This document shows positions 1 through 10,021 of a stretch of 48,018 nt of DNA, in pieces. Below the pieces are notes generated by a model. It had not been told where the DNA came from. It was given only the letters and a program-made list of their open reading frames with translations, and ran no database searches. Origin of the DNA: Candidatus Saccharimonadia bacterium (GTDB lineage: Bacteria; Patescibacteriota; Saccharimonadia; Saccharimonadales; Saccharimonadaceae); assembly GCA_023257815.1 (NCBI GenBank), contig JALRBJ010000007.1, forward strand, positions 1 through 48,018, given 5' to 3'. The position numbers and the translations under genes were made by a program. Positions within the stretch are counted from its first letter, which is position 1, and each line of letters starts with the position of its first letter.

Positions 1-2138
<2,138 letters not shown>

Positions 2139-2142
<4 letters not shown>

Positions 2143-3668
2143 TGCTTGGCTTCCTTAGTTTCTGATTTTTTAGAGTCATCTTTAGATTTTTTTGAATCAG
2201 ACTTTTCTTCAACGGGTGGTTCGGCTTCTACCTGTTTTACCTCTTCGATTTTTTTGGCACCAAATTGCTCAAGAAGTTGAGCCTCCAGTGCATCGTACTG
2301 ATCTTCGCTGCCAACTTGCTTTGCTACTTCTTTAACAGCTTTTCGCAAAGCAGTTACGTCGATTGCTCTGTCGTCGGTAGGTAGCATTATGGTTTCGAGC
2401 ATAAGTTGTTGTTCAACAAGGCTGAATAGTTCCTCCGGTGTTTGCCCCAAAGCCTGATAAAGGTGCTTACCGCGTTGTAAATCAAGTCGAGTTTCGGCTG
2501 ATAATTGTGATGAGAAGTGGCTGAATTCCTCGGCTTGTTTGTATTTGGCAAGCGCCTTGAATAGGGCGGTTGAAAGCTGTTTTTGCCGCCTAGTTTGTGC
2601 CTGACCGCCCACGCGACTCACCGATAGACCAGCGTTTACGGCTGGTCGGATACCCTTACGAAAATAGCCAAGATCGAAGATAATCTGGCCATCGGTAATA
2701 GACATAATATTGGTTGAAAGGTATGCGGTGATATCGTCGTTTGGTGTTAGTACGACTGGTAAGCTAGTAAGGGTTTTTTCGTTTGTTAATAACTTTCCGG
2801 CTCGTTCTAGCAGTGAAGAGTGGGTGTAAAAAATGTCACCAGGATAAGAGTCGCGACCAGGATCAACCTCTTGAAGTAGGCTTAACTGACGGTAGCTTTC
2901 GGCGTGGCTACTTAAATCGTCATATATGATGATTACATCACGGTTGCCGTTATACCATAGCTCTTCCGCCATCGCACAAGCGGCGTAGGGTGCCAAGTAG
3001 CTCTGCGTAAGTGAATCGAAGATATCGGCCATCACCACGATAGTATTACTCATGGCACCTGACTCATTGAGGCCGCGTAGTAATCGTTCAACATCTACCT
3101 TACGTTTACCAATTAATACATAGACAACAATACGTTCAGTATTTTGTTGATTGGCACTTAGCTGGCTTAAAAAGGTACTTTTACCAGACTTTGAGTCACC
3201 TAGGATTGCGATACGCTGGCCTAACACGATAGGGAAGAAGCTATCGACTGCTGTAACACCGCTTGCCAGCTGCTCGTCAAGCATCTTCCTGTCCATGATG
3301 CCTGGTGCGGGTGTGAAAATACCGGATTTTTTACTGGCCTTAACCGCACCTTTGCCGTCAAGTGGTTGGCCCATTGGATTCACCACACGGCCAATCAAAC
3401 CCTCACCAACTGGTACGCTTAATACATCATTTTCAACTACCGCTAATACTCCAATTGGTAGCTCTTCAGTGTCAATGTTATATAGAATCACGCGGTTACC
3501 ATAGGCTTCACGTACTAGGCCGCGCTGGCCATTCTCGAATAGTATCTGTGCACCAATACGTACACCTTCTAAGCCTTTTACTTCAACCAAAAAGCGGTTT
3601 ACTGCGGTTACTTCGCCAGTTAAATTATCGGCTTCGACAAGCTTTTGAAACTGAGAGTTATCAAACAT
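2139..3668 (-). CDS. atpA: F1-type ATPase alpha subunit, with variant P-loop and charged tail
   Basis: This is the non-catalytic nucleotide-binding subunit of F1, 509 residues. Conserved alpha signatures are present: GRVVNPMGQPLDGKG (93-107), GRDSYPGDIFYTHSSLLERAGKL (from 271), and SVSRVGGQAQT with the arginine finger R352 that reaches into the beta active site. Three points are odd. The P-loop is GDSKSGKST (157-165) instead of GDRQTGKT. The roughly 25-residue N-terminal extension that normally binds subunit delta is absent. A tail of about 35 residues rich in Lys, Glu, Asp and Ser (from KKIEEVKQ) follows the normal end. The start overlaps the atpH stop by 8 bases. The alpha identity is firm; the variant P-loop and tail suggest specialisation. 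Confidence 0.94.
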
Positions 3669-4146
3669 TAACTAACACCTCTGAAAACCGCGTGTTTGAT
3701 TCAAGCAGCTTACGCCTAAATGACCAATCGTGAATATGGCTGCCATATGCCACAACGAGGCCACCCAGAATGTTGCGATTTAGTCGAAAACTCACCAGTA
3801 TGTTCTGGTTTAATTCTTTTCTGCACCATGCAACCAGCTTTTTTTTAACATCACCTGACGGAATAGCCGCTAGAGTAATCGTAATCGTGGGGGCGGATTT
3901 CCTGTAGGCTTCAAGTGCCTCCAGTAGCTCATCGATTGAGGCTTGGGTCATTGGCTTGCCCGCACTCCAGGCTCTAATAATTTGAGTTGCGTCTTCGGAT
4001 AGAATAGGCTGAGCACTTGTGGACTTTCCGGCTACTTTTTGTTTGATGAGTTCGCGCGAGGCCCAGTTGCTATAACTTTGTACGTCGCGTAGTATAATCG
4101 CCAAATCTTGTGAAGAAGCGACACTATCGGGCATTACAAGCTTCAT
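3661..4146 (-). CDS. atpH: F-type ATPase delta (OSCP) subunit
   Basis: This 161-residue protein is the stator subunit that links the b subunit to the top of F1. The family signature is near the C-terminus: NRNILGGLVVAYGSHIHDWS, matching the usual DPSLIGGIVVRVGDKVIDGS pattern, followed by FRRKLLE. The N-terminal helical domain is weakly conserved, as is typical. The start (ATG at 4146) overlaps the b-subunit stop by ATGA, and the stop overlaps atpA. A delta and a b subunit together imply a peripheral stalk, although no subunit a is encoded nearby for that stalk to anchor. Confidence 0.88.
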   Translation of the reverse strand: MKLVMPDSVASSQDLAIILRDVQSYSNWASRELIKQKVAGKSTSAQPILSEDATQIIRAWSAGKPMTQASIDELLEALEAYRKSAPTITITLAAIPSGDVKKKLVAWCRKELNQNILVSFRLNRNILGGLVVAYGSHIHDWSFRRKLLESNTRFSEVLVNV

Positions 4147-4841
4147 GTTTTTGATCCTTGCCTTGGCATGGTGGTCTCGGTTGCCGATTGAATAAGACTA
4201 GCTTTGTTAGCTTCTAGGGTTGCTAGTAGGTAATCGCTTTGAGCTCCTAGATCGACATCATGACCAAGAGTCTCGAGTAAAAAGCCTAGAACTGCGTCAT
4301 TCATTTTATTGTTTAACTGATTAGTTAAATTTTCTTTTTGTACCGCAAAGCTTTGATCCATCTCGGCTTCGAGCACGGCTTGACGTTGAGTAAGCTTAGC
4401 ATCAAGTTCAGCTTGGCGTACGGCCAAACTTTTTAATATTTCAGTCTGTTGGGTGACGATTTGCTCCTGAGCTCCGGTGAGTGAGCCTTGAGTAGTGCTG
4501 CGAATATCGGCTACGTTGGCCTTGAATAGCTTAATCTCGTCATCAAGCACTTCACCGCCAAACTTTTCGAGTAGCTTGTTGAGCTCTGTTGTAGTGTCAC
4601 CAAGATCGTGTTGGAGTTGTAGGGCAGAACGATTTACGATCCCTTGGAAATTTGCCTCGGCTTGCTTGGTGATTCTTTCGCGGGCCGCCGGCGAAACGGG
4701 CGCCACTTCACTTGCAGTAGCCTGTGTGGCTTGCTTTTTCGCTTTACTACGTCTGTGCTCCGCGAAATACTGCACGGCCAACGTAACCACCACGCCTAGT
4801 ATAAAGGCGTTTATGACCAAAAAGATTTGAAGAAGACTCAT
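4143..4841 (-). CDS. atpF: F-type ATPase b-like stator subunit (long form)
   Basis: One N-terminal membrane segment (about residues 4-26, FLVINAFILGVVVTLAV) is followed by a long, charged, heptad-rich coiled coil, which is the architecture of subunit b. At 232 residues it is longer than the usual 155-175. The ATG at 4841 is preferred over the GTG at 4850 because it leaves a 16-base gap after the upstream stop, holding a purine-rich GCGGAG/GGTGGG stretch. The C-terminus (LLETLGHDVDLGAQSDYLLATL) is a compact helical end. The gene lies between the c-like gene and delta, where b belongs. The assignment rests on architecture and position more than on residue identity. Confidence 0.75.
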   Translation of the reverse strand: MSLLQIFLVINAFILGVVVTLAVQYFAEHRRSKAKKQATQATASEVAPVSPAARERITKQAEANFQGIVNRSALQLQHDLGDTTTELNKLLEKFGGEVLDDEIKLFKANVADIRSTTQGSLTGAQEQIVTQQTEILKSLAVRQAELDAKLTQRQAVLEAEMDQSFAVQKENLTNQLNNKMNDAVLGFLLETLGHDVDLGAQSDYLLATLEANKASLIQSATETTMPRQGSKT

Positions 4842-4857
4842 GCCCACCACGCTCCGC

Positions 4858-5691
4858 TCACAACTTTGTTAACACCAGATAAATTGTTACTAATCCAACT
4901 CCTAGAATACCAAGTACAAGCCCAGAAAGTTGTATCAAATCACGATAAATCGCTGATTGACTTAATGGATTACGTCCAACCGATATAATACTGGAGCGAA
5001 TCATAGAGTAGATTAAGCTAGCTACAATAATGAGCATAATCAAGAAAATGGCACCAGATATCAAGATGGGTACAGTGCCTACTTCTTTACCGGCAAGACT
5101 ATTGGCAACATTTTGTAAGGCTGCTGGTACGATTGTTTTCTCTGGCTCTTTAAAATAGTAAGCAACGTTAACGAGTACTGGCACCTCGCCAACTTTAACT
5201 TTTTTTTGATTGCCGTCAGTATCTTTATAGGATTCTTCACGTACGTTAGTCATGTCTCCTTGAGCCACTCCTACAACGCGGACATTGGCACTTGCGCGCA
5301 TGCCTACGCCTTTGAACGGTGATCCTGTTATGTGGTCGCCACGCACCACTGGACCGTTGACATCGCTAACCAGTACCGGTAGCGTGCCAGTGGTTGCAAC
5401 TTGTACCTGGTTGTCCTGGCCACTAGAAAACGTAAGCAACGAACTGCCCGAAGCGATCACCACGCCGAGTAGATTATCTACGTTGTTGCTTTCGGAAGCC
5501 ATTACGATATCAGTCTGATCATCCAGCACACTGACGAGTGAGCCAATCGAAAGTTTGTCCTTCGTGGTGTAACTTTCAGATATGGCGGTAACTGCAAAAA
5601 CTGATGAAGGCAACGCGACAAGTCCAATCAAAAGAAGGCAGATGTAAAGAATCTGCACCCTAGTTTGCCTCAGACCCCCAAAAAATCTCAT
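4858..5691 (-). CDS. Exported ectodomain protein with C-terminal c-subunit-like hairpin lacking the carboxylate
   Basis: This is the first gene of the ATPase operon, 277 residues. Residues 12-33 are a signal peptide or anchor. Residues 34-195 form a beta-rich domain with repeated phrases such as GTLPVLVSDVNGPVVRGD and GVGMRASANVRVVGVA, predicted outside the cell. Two membrane helices follow (about 207-229 and 252-274), joined by a polar loop with GRNP at 239-242. That hairpin resembles subunit c, whose loop reads GRNP or ARQP and whose second helix carries the ion-binding Glu or Asp 18 residues after the Pro. Here that position is L260, and the helix has no acidic residue. The predicted topology (termini outside, loop inside) matches a c subunit that could touch gamma. 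What I see is a c-like hairpin without proton chemistry; a coupling role to F1 is inference. It could also be an unrelated two-helix anchor. Confidence 0.6.
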   Translation of the reverse strand: MRFFGGLRQTRVQILYICLLLIGLVALPSSVFAVTAISESYTTKDKLSIGSLVSVLDDQTDIVMASESNNVDNLLGVVIASGSSLLTFSSGQDNQVQVATTGTLPVLVSDVNGPVVRGDHITGSPFKGVGMRASANVRVVGVAQGDMTNVREESYKDTDGNQKKVKVGEVPVLVNVAYYFKEPEKTIVPAALQNVANSLAGKEVGTVPILISGAIFLIMLIIVASLIYSMIRSSIISVGRNPLSQSAIYRDLIQLSGLVLGILGVGLVTIYLVLTKL

Positions 5692-5718
5692 ATTATTTTC
5701 TGTTTTATCCTTAGGGCG

Positions 5719-5724
5719 AGTATA
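5719..5724 (-). promoter_or_regulatory. Candidate -10 box of the ATPase operon
   Basis: On the minus strand the hexamer TATACT lies 27 bases upstream of the first ATG of the operon (5691). A TTGACA lies only 13 bases further upstream, too close to be a normal -35 partner, so the -35 element is unclear. Confidence 0.45.
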
Positions 5725-5775
5725 CCAAAAAAGCTTATGTCAAGCTACTATTTCAAAAGAGGTAGATAGTGGTAG

Positions 5776-5781
5776 TATGCT
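5776..5781 (+). promoter_or_regulatory. -10 box for the mini-prepilin gene, leaderless spacing
   Basis: TATGCT is followed by 7 bases and then the ATG at 5789, so the transcript is predicted to begin at or next to the start codon. No Shine-Dalgarno motif is present. Confidence 0.4.
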
Positions 5782-5788
5782 ATATAGT

Positions 5789-5899
5789 ATGAAACATTCA
5801 AATCGCGAGGCTGGATTTACATTGCTTGAGCTGTTTGTGGTGATCGTGGCAATTATTATCCTACTGCTTATTGTGTTCTTTATGCGTGCAGGTAATTAA
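5789..5899 (+). CDS. 36-residue type IV prepilin-like peptide
   Basis: This short ORF encodes MKHSNREAGFTLLELF followed by a hydrophobic stretch and ending FFMRAGN. The first part is a textbook class III (type IV pilin) signal: a short basic leader, a Gly-Phe junction (G9/F10), then TLLE with the glutamate at mature position 5, and a single hydrophobic helix. A normal pilin has a globular head of 60 or more residues after the helix; here only about five residues remain. It may be a minor structural subunit, a regulator of pilus assembly or a decayed pilin. It lies divergently from the ATPase operon and 18 bases before the nucleotidase gene. Saccharibacteria are known to carry type IV pili. 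Confidence 0.55.
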   Translation: MKHSNREAGFTLLELFVVIVAIIILLLIVFFMRAGN

Positions 5900-5917
5900 T
5901 CCTAGAATTATTAATCT

Positions 5918-6763
5918 ATGGCAAAAAATCTCGTATCCGGTCTAGAAGTCTTTAATAAGAGTCGTTTTAATGATAAGCTCCGTGATTTTGGTGCTGCTGG
6001 TTTAAGCTCCGTTCATTTCGTGCTTGATTTTGATTACACCCTTACAACGCTGTTTACCGCTGATGGTGACCGGGCATCGTCTAGTTGGGGAGTACTTGAG
6101 CGACATTTGCCACCCGCCGCTCAAAAAGAGTGTCAGGACATGCACGACTACTACGTAGTTAAGGAACGTGCTGGCACGCTTACAATCGATGAAGCTGAAA
6201 CTTGGTGGGCGAAAGCGCTTGCAGTTCAGCGTGACAACCAAGTCAACTTAATGGAAGTCGAAGCCAACTTTATGTATCAGGCTAATATTCGCCCAGGTAC
6301 GCATGAGCTTTTTGATGAGCTGAATACTCACGCAATTCCAAGCATCATATTGTCTGCTGGCATAAAGAACGTCATAGATATTTGGTGTGCCGCTTATAAA
6401 ATCTCGCCTAGCTTAGTGGTTTCAACCGAGCTTACTACCGACAAAAAGGGTAGAATGACAGGTTGGAACACAAATAGCGTGATACATGCGCTCAATAAAG
6501 ACGAAGCTGATCATCCCGAAATGAGCCAGCTAAAAGAAGGACGTCCATATACCATCTTGCTTGGCGACAGTATTCATGATGCCCAAATGGCAGCTGGTGA
6601 TGATACGGTTATTCGCATTCGAATCGTTGATACTCAGCCTGATACTGATATGGTTGAAGTTGCAGGGATTACTTCTCAGGCATTTGACGCAATGATTACG
6701 AATACAGATTTACTTCCAGTAGTCGCATTGCTACAACGAATCAAGAGCCTGCAAACAAAGTAG
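5918..6763 (+). CDS. HAD-family pyrimidine 5'-nucleotidase (UMPH-1 type)
   Basis: This 281-residue HAD phosphatase is predicted to dephosphorylate nucleoside monophosphates in the cytosol. Motif I is DFDYTLT (D37 nucleophile, D39, T41), motif II lies in ILSAGI (about 144-149), and motif IV is GDSIHD (216-221). A helical cap of about 100 residues is inserted after motif I, with the pattern of the eukaryotic-type UMPH-1/NT5C3 group (HLPPAAQKECQDMHDYY, then ERAGTLTIDEAETWW). The length fits that family. Nucleotide salvage makes sense in an organism with limited biosynthesis. The ATG at 5918 is preceded by TAGAAT nine bases upstream. The exact substrate is not visible from the sequence. Confidence 0.82.
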   Translation: MAKNLVSGLEVFNKSRFNDKLRDFGAAGLSSVHFVLDFDYTLTTLFTADGDRASSSWGVLERHLPPAAQKECQDMHDYYVVKERAGTLTIDEAETWWAKALAVQRDNQVNLMEVEANFMYQANIRPGTHELFDELNTHAIPSIILSAGIKNVIDIWCAAYKISPSLVVSTELTTDKKGRMTGWNTNSVIHALNKDEADHPEMSQLKEGRPYTILLGDSIHDAQMAAGDDTVIRIRIVDTQPDTDMVEVAGITSQAFDAMITNTDLLPVVALLQRIKSLQTK

Positions 6764-6800
6764 ACTTTAATCTTTCAGATACGTTCTACATCCGATCTGC

Positions 6801-6806
6801 TATACT
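6801..6806 (+). promoter_or_regulatory. -10 box upstream of the small membrane protein at 6816
   Basis: TATACT ends nine bases before the ATG at 6816, implying a leader of at most a few bases. Confidence 0.4.
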
Positions 6807-6815
6807 ACGTGCATT

Positions 6816-7229
6816 ATGACGGTTAGGCTTCGTAAACTGCCAAAAGTCGTTATTGCTCTGCTAAGTTTATGTGTATTGTTGGTATGGCTCATTTTTCTGG
6901 CTGGTCCACTGTATAATCTCGCAACTCATCAAATAGCATTTGGTCGTGTTGTTCACGCTGATTCAAGTAGTTCTTCTGTACTTATCAAAGAAAATATATA
7001 TCCATTTTCAAACGACTGTGTTGATGTGTGGGTATCTGGCTCTTGCAGGCTCAAAGAAGGTGATACCGGTTTGTTCTTAATAACTACGCCAAATCAGACC
7101 GGATTCAGGCTTGATCAAATAGCTTTATCGATCAGTTTCAGCTTACTTGGTACGCTAGTTTTTGTGGGCTTTGCACTTGATGTACGCATTAGGAGGCCGC
7201 AGTCTGCTATCCATCACCATCATCATTAA
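6816..7229 (+). CDS. Small membrane protein with natural penta-His C-terminus
   Basis: This is a 137-residue protein I do not recognise. It has two predicted membrane helices, about residues 10-33 (VIALLSLCVLLVWLIFLAGP) and about 104-126 (LSISFSLLGTLVFVGFAL). Between them is a segment of about 70 residues with two cysteines, probably outside the cell. The last five residues are all histidine, encoded by mixed CAC/CAT codons, which could bind a metal. It stands between the nucleotidase and CorA genes, and a metal-related role beside CorA is only a guess. Confidence 0.6.
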   Translation: MTVRLRKLPKVVIALLSLCVLLVWLIFLAGPLYNLATHQIAFGRVVHADSSSSSVLIKENIYPFSNDCVDVWVSGSCRLKEGDTGLFLITTPNQTGFRLDQIALSISFSLLGTLVFVGFALDVRIRRPQSAIHHHHH

Positions 7230-7250
7230 CATGAGTGGTATCATGGTGAT

Positions 7251-8168
7251 ATGCTGCAATATCTTCGTTCCTCATCTTCAAATCCTATTATTGAACCAAA
7301 AGAGAATCTTTTAACAGGCACATGGGTACGTTCAGAGCGGCCAAGTGACGAAGAGAAAATTACCCTGCTACGTCTTGGTGTCGATGAAGATATATTAAGT
7401 GATGCCCTTGATCCCCACGAAGTACCGCGTGTAGAACTGGATGATGGCTGGACATACTTTATTACTCGTTTGCCTGATACCGATGATGACTTCAATGACT
7501 TTACAACCCCAATTTTGTTTGCAATTAGTGATGAACATCTGTTTACAATTAGTCGCGATTCGCTTGGTCGATTATGGCAACCATTCATAGATTCGGCTCA
7601 GGTACCGACTGCCGATCGTACTCGACTTTTTATGCGCATGATGGAAGCGATTACGAATCAGTATCAACGACGAGTTGCCATCATAAACCGTCAGATGCGG
7701 GCGGCTACTTCAGATGTAGTCAAGTTGAGCGCCCGTGATATCGCTACACTCACTGAATATGAACGTAAGCTCAACGATTATCTTGACGCGCTTATTCCTA
7801 CCAATACCGCAACCGAAAAATTACTTGGTGGTCGGATTTTAAAACTAACCGCAGACGATAAGGATTTAGTAGAAGATCTTTCAATTGATTTCGAACAGTT
7901 GATCGCTCGTTGTAAGTCACTACTTCGTACCATTACGAACTTGCGCGATTCTTACCGTGCAGTTATGGACACACGCCTGAACGAAACCATTCGATTACTG
8001 ACCGTAATTACGTTGGCACTTACTATTCCAACGATGATTGCTGGGCTATTTGGTATGAATGTTCCACTGCCATCTGGCTCTGAGTCGCCCTTTATGTTCT
8101 GGGCCGTCATAATATTCAGCCTACTTTCGGCTGGATCGCTTAGTATTTATTTCTTACGCAAACGCTAA
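7251..8168 (+). CDS. corA: CorA-family divalent cation channel
   Basis: This 305-residue member of the CorA Mg2+/Co2+ channel family consists of a soluble N-terminal funnel domain, a long helix and two C-terminal membrane helices. The hallmark GMN is at 268-270, followed by VPLP. The second helix is FMFWAVIIFSLLSAGSLSIYF, followed by a basic tail (LRKR). It is paralogous to the gene at 26056. TATCAT ends six bases before the ATG, a spacing repeated across this window. Mg2+ import is the usual function; the ion is not resolved by the sequence. Confidence 0.9.
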   Translation: MLQYLRSSSSNPIIEPKENLLTGTWVRSERPSDEEKITLLRLGVDEDILSDALDPHEVPRVELDDGWTYFITRLPDTDDDFNDFTTPILFAISDEHLFTISRDSLGRLWQPFIDSAQVPTADRTRLFMRMMEAITNQYQRRVAIINRQMRAATSDVVKLSARDIATLTEYERKLNDYLDALIPTNTATEKLLGGRILKLTADDKDLVEDLSIDFEQLIARCKSLLRTITNLRDSYRAVMDTRLNETIRLLTVITLALTIPTMIAGLFGMNVPLPSGSESPFMFWAVIIFSLLSAGSLSIYFLRKR

Positions 8169-8173
8169 TTAGT

Positions 8174-8842
8174 CTAATTCTTAATCTCAACACCACCCAT
8201 TACGCAAGTGGCGTTAACATTTAAGATTGGAGCATTCTTGCCCTCTGGTTTAGCTGTTTTGTTTTCCCAGCCGCCAAGGATTGGTGTTCCAGATACGTTT
8301 ATATGCCAGTTTTCGGGCACTTTCAGTTCTACGCCGCCCATGACTGTGAGTAGGTCGAGTGTGGCTGTGCCTTTAACGGTTGCTTTACGAAGATCAAGTG
8401 AAATACCACCTAGGATTGCGGCTGCTTTACCACCTTGGTAGTCGATCGCAGTCACTTTAGTATCTACGCCACCAAGCGCGGCAAATAAATCAGTCTTCTT
8501 ACCAGATGTTTCTTGGGGGCGACCGAACCCTTGCTTGAGTAGTAGCGATAGCCCCACGCCAATCACGATGATTGGCCAAACCAAACTACCAACATTCACA
8601 TCAATGACTTCAAGATTATTCAGCTGTACCAATACGCCCACTAATATAAAACCAAGCGGCAAGATGTAATGTCGTGGATTGCTAATGAACGCACCAACCC
8701 CACCGATTACAAGTAGTAGTGGCCACCATGTTGCAGCAACACTGTCGAACTCAATTACTGTTAAGGCATCAAGCAAAAAGCCAACACCAAGTACTAATAT
8801 TCCAATACCCCATATAATCCGTGATAACGATTCTTTTTTCAT
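8174..8842 (-). CDS. LiaF-like membrane protein
   Basis: This 222-residue protein has four short N-terminal membrane helices (for example WGIGILVLGVGFLLDAL and LVWPIIVIGVGLSLLL), as in the LiaF transmembrane domain. A C-terminal cytosolic beta domain follows, with GGVDTKVTA, ILGGISLDLRKA, VMGGVELKVP and MGGVEIKN, the repeating pattern of the LiaF C-terminal family. In Firmicutes, LiaF restrains an envelope-stress histidine kinase. Here no LiaRS pair is adjacent, so the partner is unknown. An AAGGAG lies upstream of the ATG and a TATATT -10 about 45 bases upstream, so this gene has a normal leader. It converges on corA with a 5-base gap. Confidence 0.72.
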   Translation of the reverse strand: MKKESLSRIIWGIGILVLGVGFLLDALTVIEFDSVAATWWPLLLVIGGVGAFISNPRHYILPLGFILVGVLVQLNNLEVIDVNVGSLVWPIIVIGVGLSLLLKQGFGRPQETSGKKTDLFAALGGVDTKVTAIDYQGGKAAAILGGISLDLRKATVKGTATLDLLTVMGGVELKVPENWHINVSGTPILGGWENKTAKPEGKNAPILNVNATCVMGGVEIKN

Positions 8843-8954
8843 ACGATCTGCTACTCCTTAGTTAGCTTGGTGAAAAACTATTCACTGCTTTTAAATATAC
8901 CAAAGTTCATAGTGATAGGCAGGAAGTAACAAGAAAGGGAACTAACCATGAAAA

Positions 8955-9623
8955 CTACAACTCAAACGTCGCCTCAACGAACTGCCCAGGCTCGCTTGCG
9001 CACATTTTGTGAAGTGTTCGAATGTTCGGTAGCATATCAGGGCTCTCGAAGTTCGGTGTTTGTTGCCAAAAGTAGCCGGCCGATTCCGCTGTTTCAAGCA
9101 GCTTACCTGTCGGATTCTGGCCCAGTAGGAGTGTAAAGTGAATAAAGCTCTCCAGCTCCCCGGCTCGATACACCCTAAAGTATCCGTGGCCATGTACCTG
9201 AAAGTCGACCGTAAGGCCAGTCTCCTCAAAGCACGTCTTTTGGGCCGTACTGCGTGCGTCGGTTTCGGCGACGGGCTGGGCTTGCATAAAACCCTTCAGT
9301 CCGAGCAGCGGCTGGGTTTGCCGTTTATAGAGTAGCCAAGCATCGTCTTCAATGTTTCTGACTGCGAGCAGAAGGATTGAATAGGCACGGTCAAGCAGTC
9401 GGCTCTCTTTCTTTAAGGCACCTTTACCAACTCGTCGGCCCTTCATTGTTAGTGTGTATCTACCGTCATCAAGCTTCTGTACCAATCCAGCTTTCATTAC
9501 CTTTTTTAAATGGTAGGTAAATGCCTTATTTTCCATATCATCCGGCTTCAAATCACTAAACCTAAGACTCTCAGCGAACGCCAGGTCATACACTATAGAT
9601 TTTTGAATATGGTGATCTAGCAT
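8955..9623 (-). CDS. Winged-helix protein with degenerate Nudix domain
   Basis: This protein has 222 residues. The first 70 or so form a winged-helix-like domain (FSDLKPDDMENKAFTYHLKK, then a GRYTLTMKGRRV wing). The rest has the Nudix-fold pattern, with a box at TAQKTCFEETGL. In a functional Nudix box this reads R-E-x-x-E-E-x-G; here K and T replace R and E while the metal-binding EE pair is kept. Catalysis is therefore doubtful and a ligand-sensing role, as in NrtR-like regulators, is plausible. It follows the DUF2200 gene by 5 bases and is probably co-transcribed. Its target is not evident. Confidence 0.6.
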   Translation of the reverse strand: MLDHHIQKSIVYDLAFAESLRFSDLKPDDMENKAFTYHLKKVMKAGLVQKLDDGRYTLTMKGRRVGKGALKKESRLLDRAYSILLLAVRNIEDDAWLLYKRQTQPLLGLKGFMQAQPVAETDARSTAQKTCFEETGLTVDFQVHGHGYFRVYRAGELESFIHFTLLLGQNPTGKLLETAESAGYFWQQTPNFESPDMLPNIRTLHKMCASEPGQFVEATFEL

Positions 9624-9628
9624 TTAGG

Positions 9629-9979
9629 TTACTTCCTGAGTATCTTTTCCATCGCCTTGCCACGAGCAAGTTCGTCAATCAGTTTATCTAGGTAGCGAAT
9701 TTCTTGCATAGTAGGGTCTTCGATTTCTTCCACCCGCATGCCACAAATTACGCCGGTAATGAGCTTTCGATTTGCGTTTAACTTCGGTGCCTGCGCATAG
9801 AACGTTTCAAGATCAACTTGTTTTTCAAGCGCTGCTGCAAAGCTCTGTTCATCATAGCCTGTTAGCCAATAAATTATTTCGTCCACTTCTTGTTTCGTAC
9901 GTCCTTTTTTCTCCGCTTTTTGGATATAAAGAGGATAGACGCTAGCGAAGGGGATAGTATATACACGGTGCTTTGCCAT
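9629..9979 (-). CDS. DUF2200 family protein
   Basis: This 116-residue protein matches the DUF2200 pattern throughout: [20 protein letters not shown], then [13 protein letters not shown], then [20 protein letters not shown] and [19 protein letters not shown]. The function of the family is unknown. I chose the ATG at 9979 over the one at 9985 because the minus-strand hexamer TAAGAT ends six bases upstream, as at other genes here, and because relatives begin close to this methionine. It is the first gene of a pair with the wHTH/Nudix-like gene. Confidence 0.82.
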   Translation of the reverse strand: MAKHRVYTIPFASVYPLYIQKAEKKGRTKQEVDEIIYWLTGYDEQSFAAALEKQVDLETFYAQAPKLNANRKLITGVICGMRVEEIEDPTMQEIRYLDKLIDELARGKAMEKILRK

Positions 9980-10009
9980 AGTCATATCTTATCATGAGGT
10001 TTCACTTGC

Positions 10010-10015
10010 TATGAT
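10010..10015 (+). promoter_or_regulatory. -10 box, leaderless, for the DUF4365 gene
   Basis: TATGAT is followed by 6 bases and then the ATG at 10022. Confidence 0.5.
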
Positions 10016-10021
10016 AGATGT

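Noticed and set aside
5719-5743. TTGACA plus TATACT as a full promoter for the ATPase operon
   Set aside because: The spacer is only 13 bases, too short for a normal sigma-70-type promoter; only the -10 was kept.
8948-9335. Plus-strand ORFs opposite the wHTH/Nudix-like gene
   Set aside because: They lie wholly antisense to a gene with recognisable domains and have no promoter of their own beyond chance matches.
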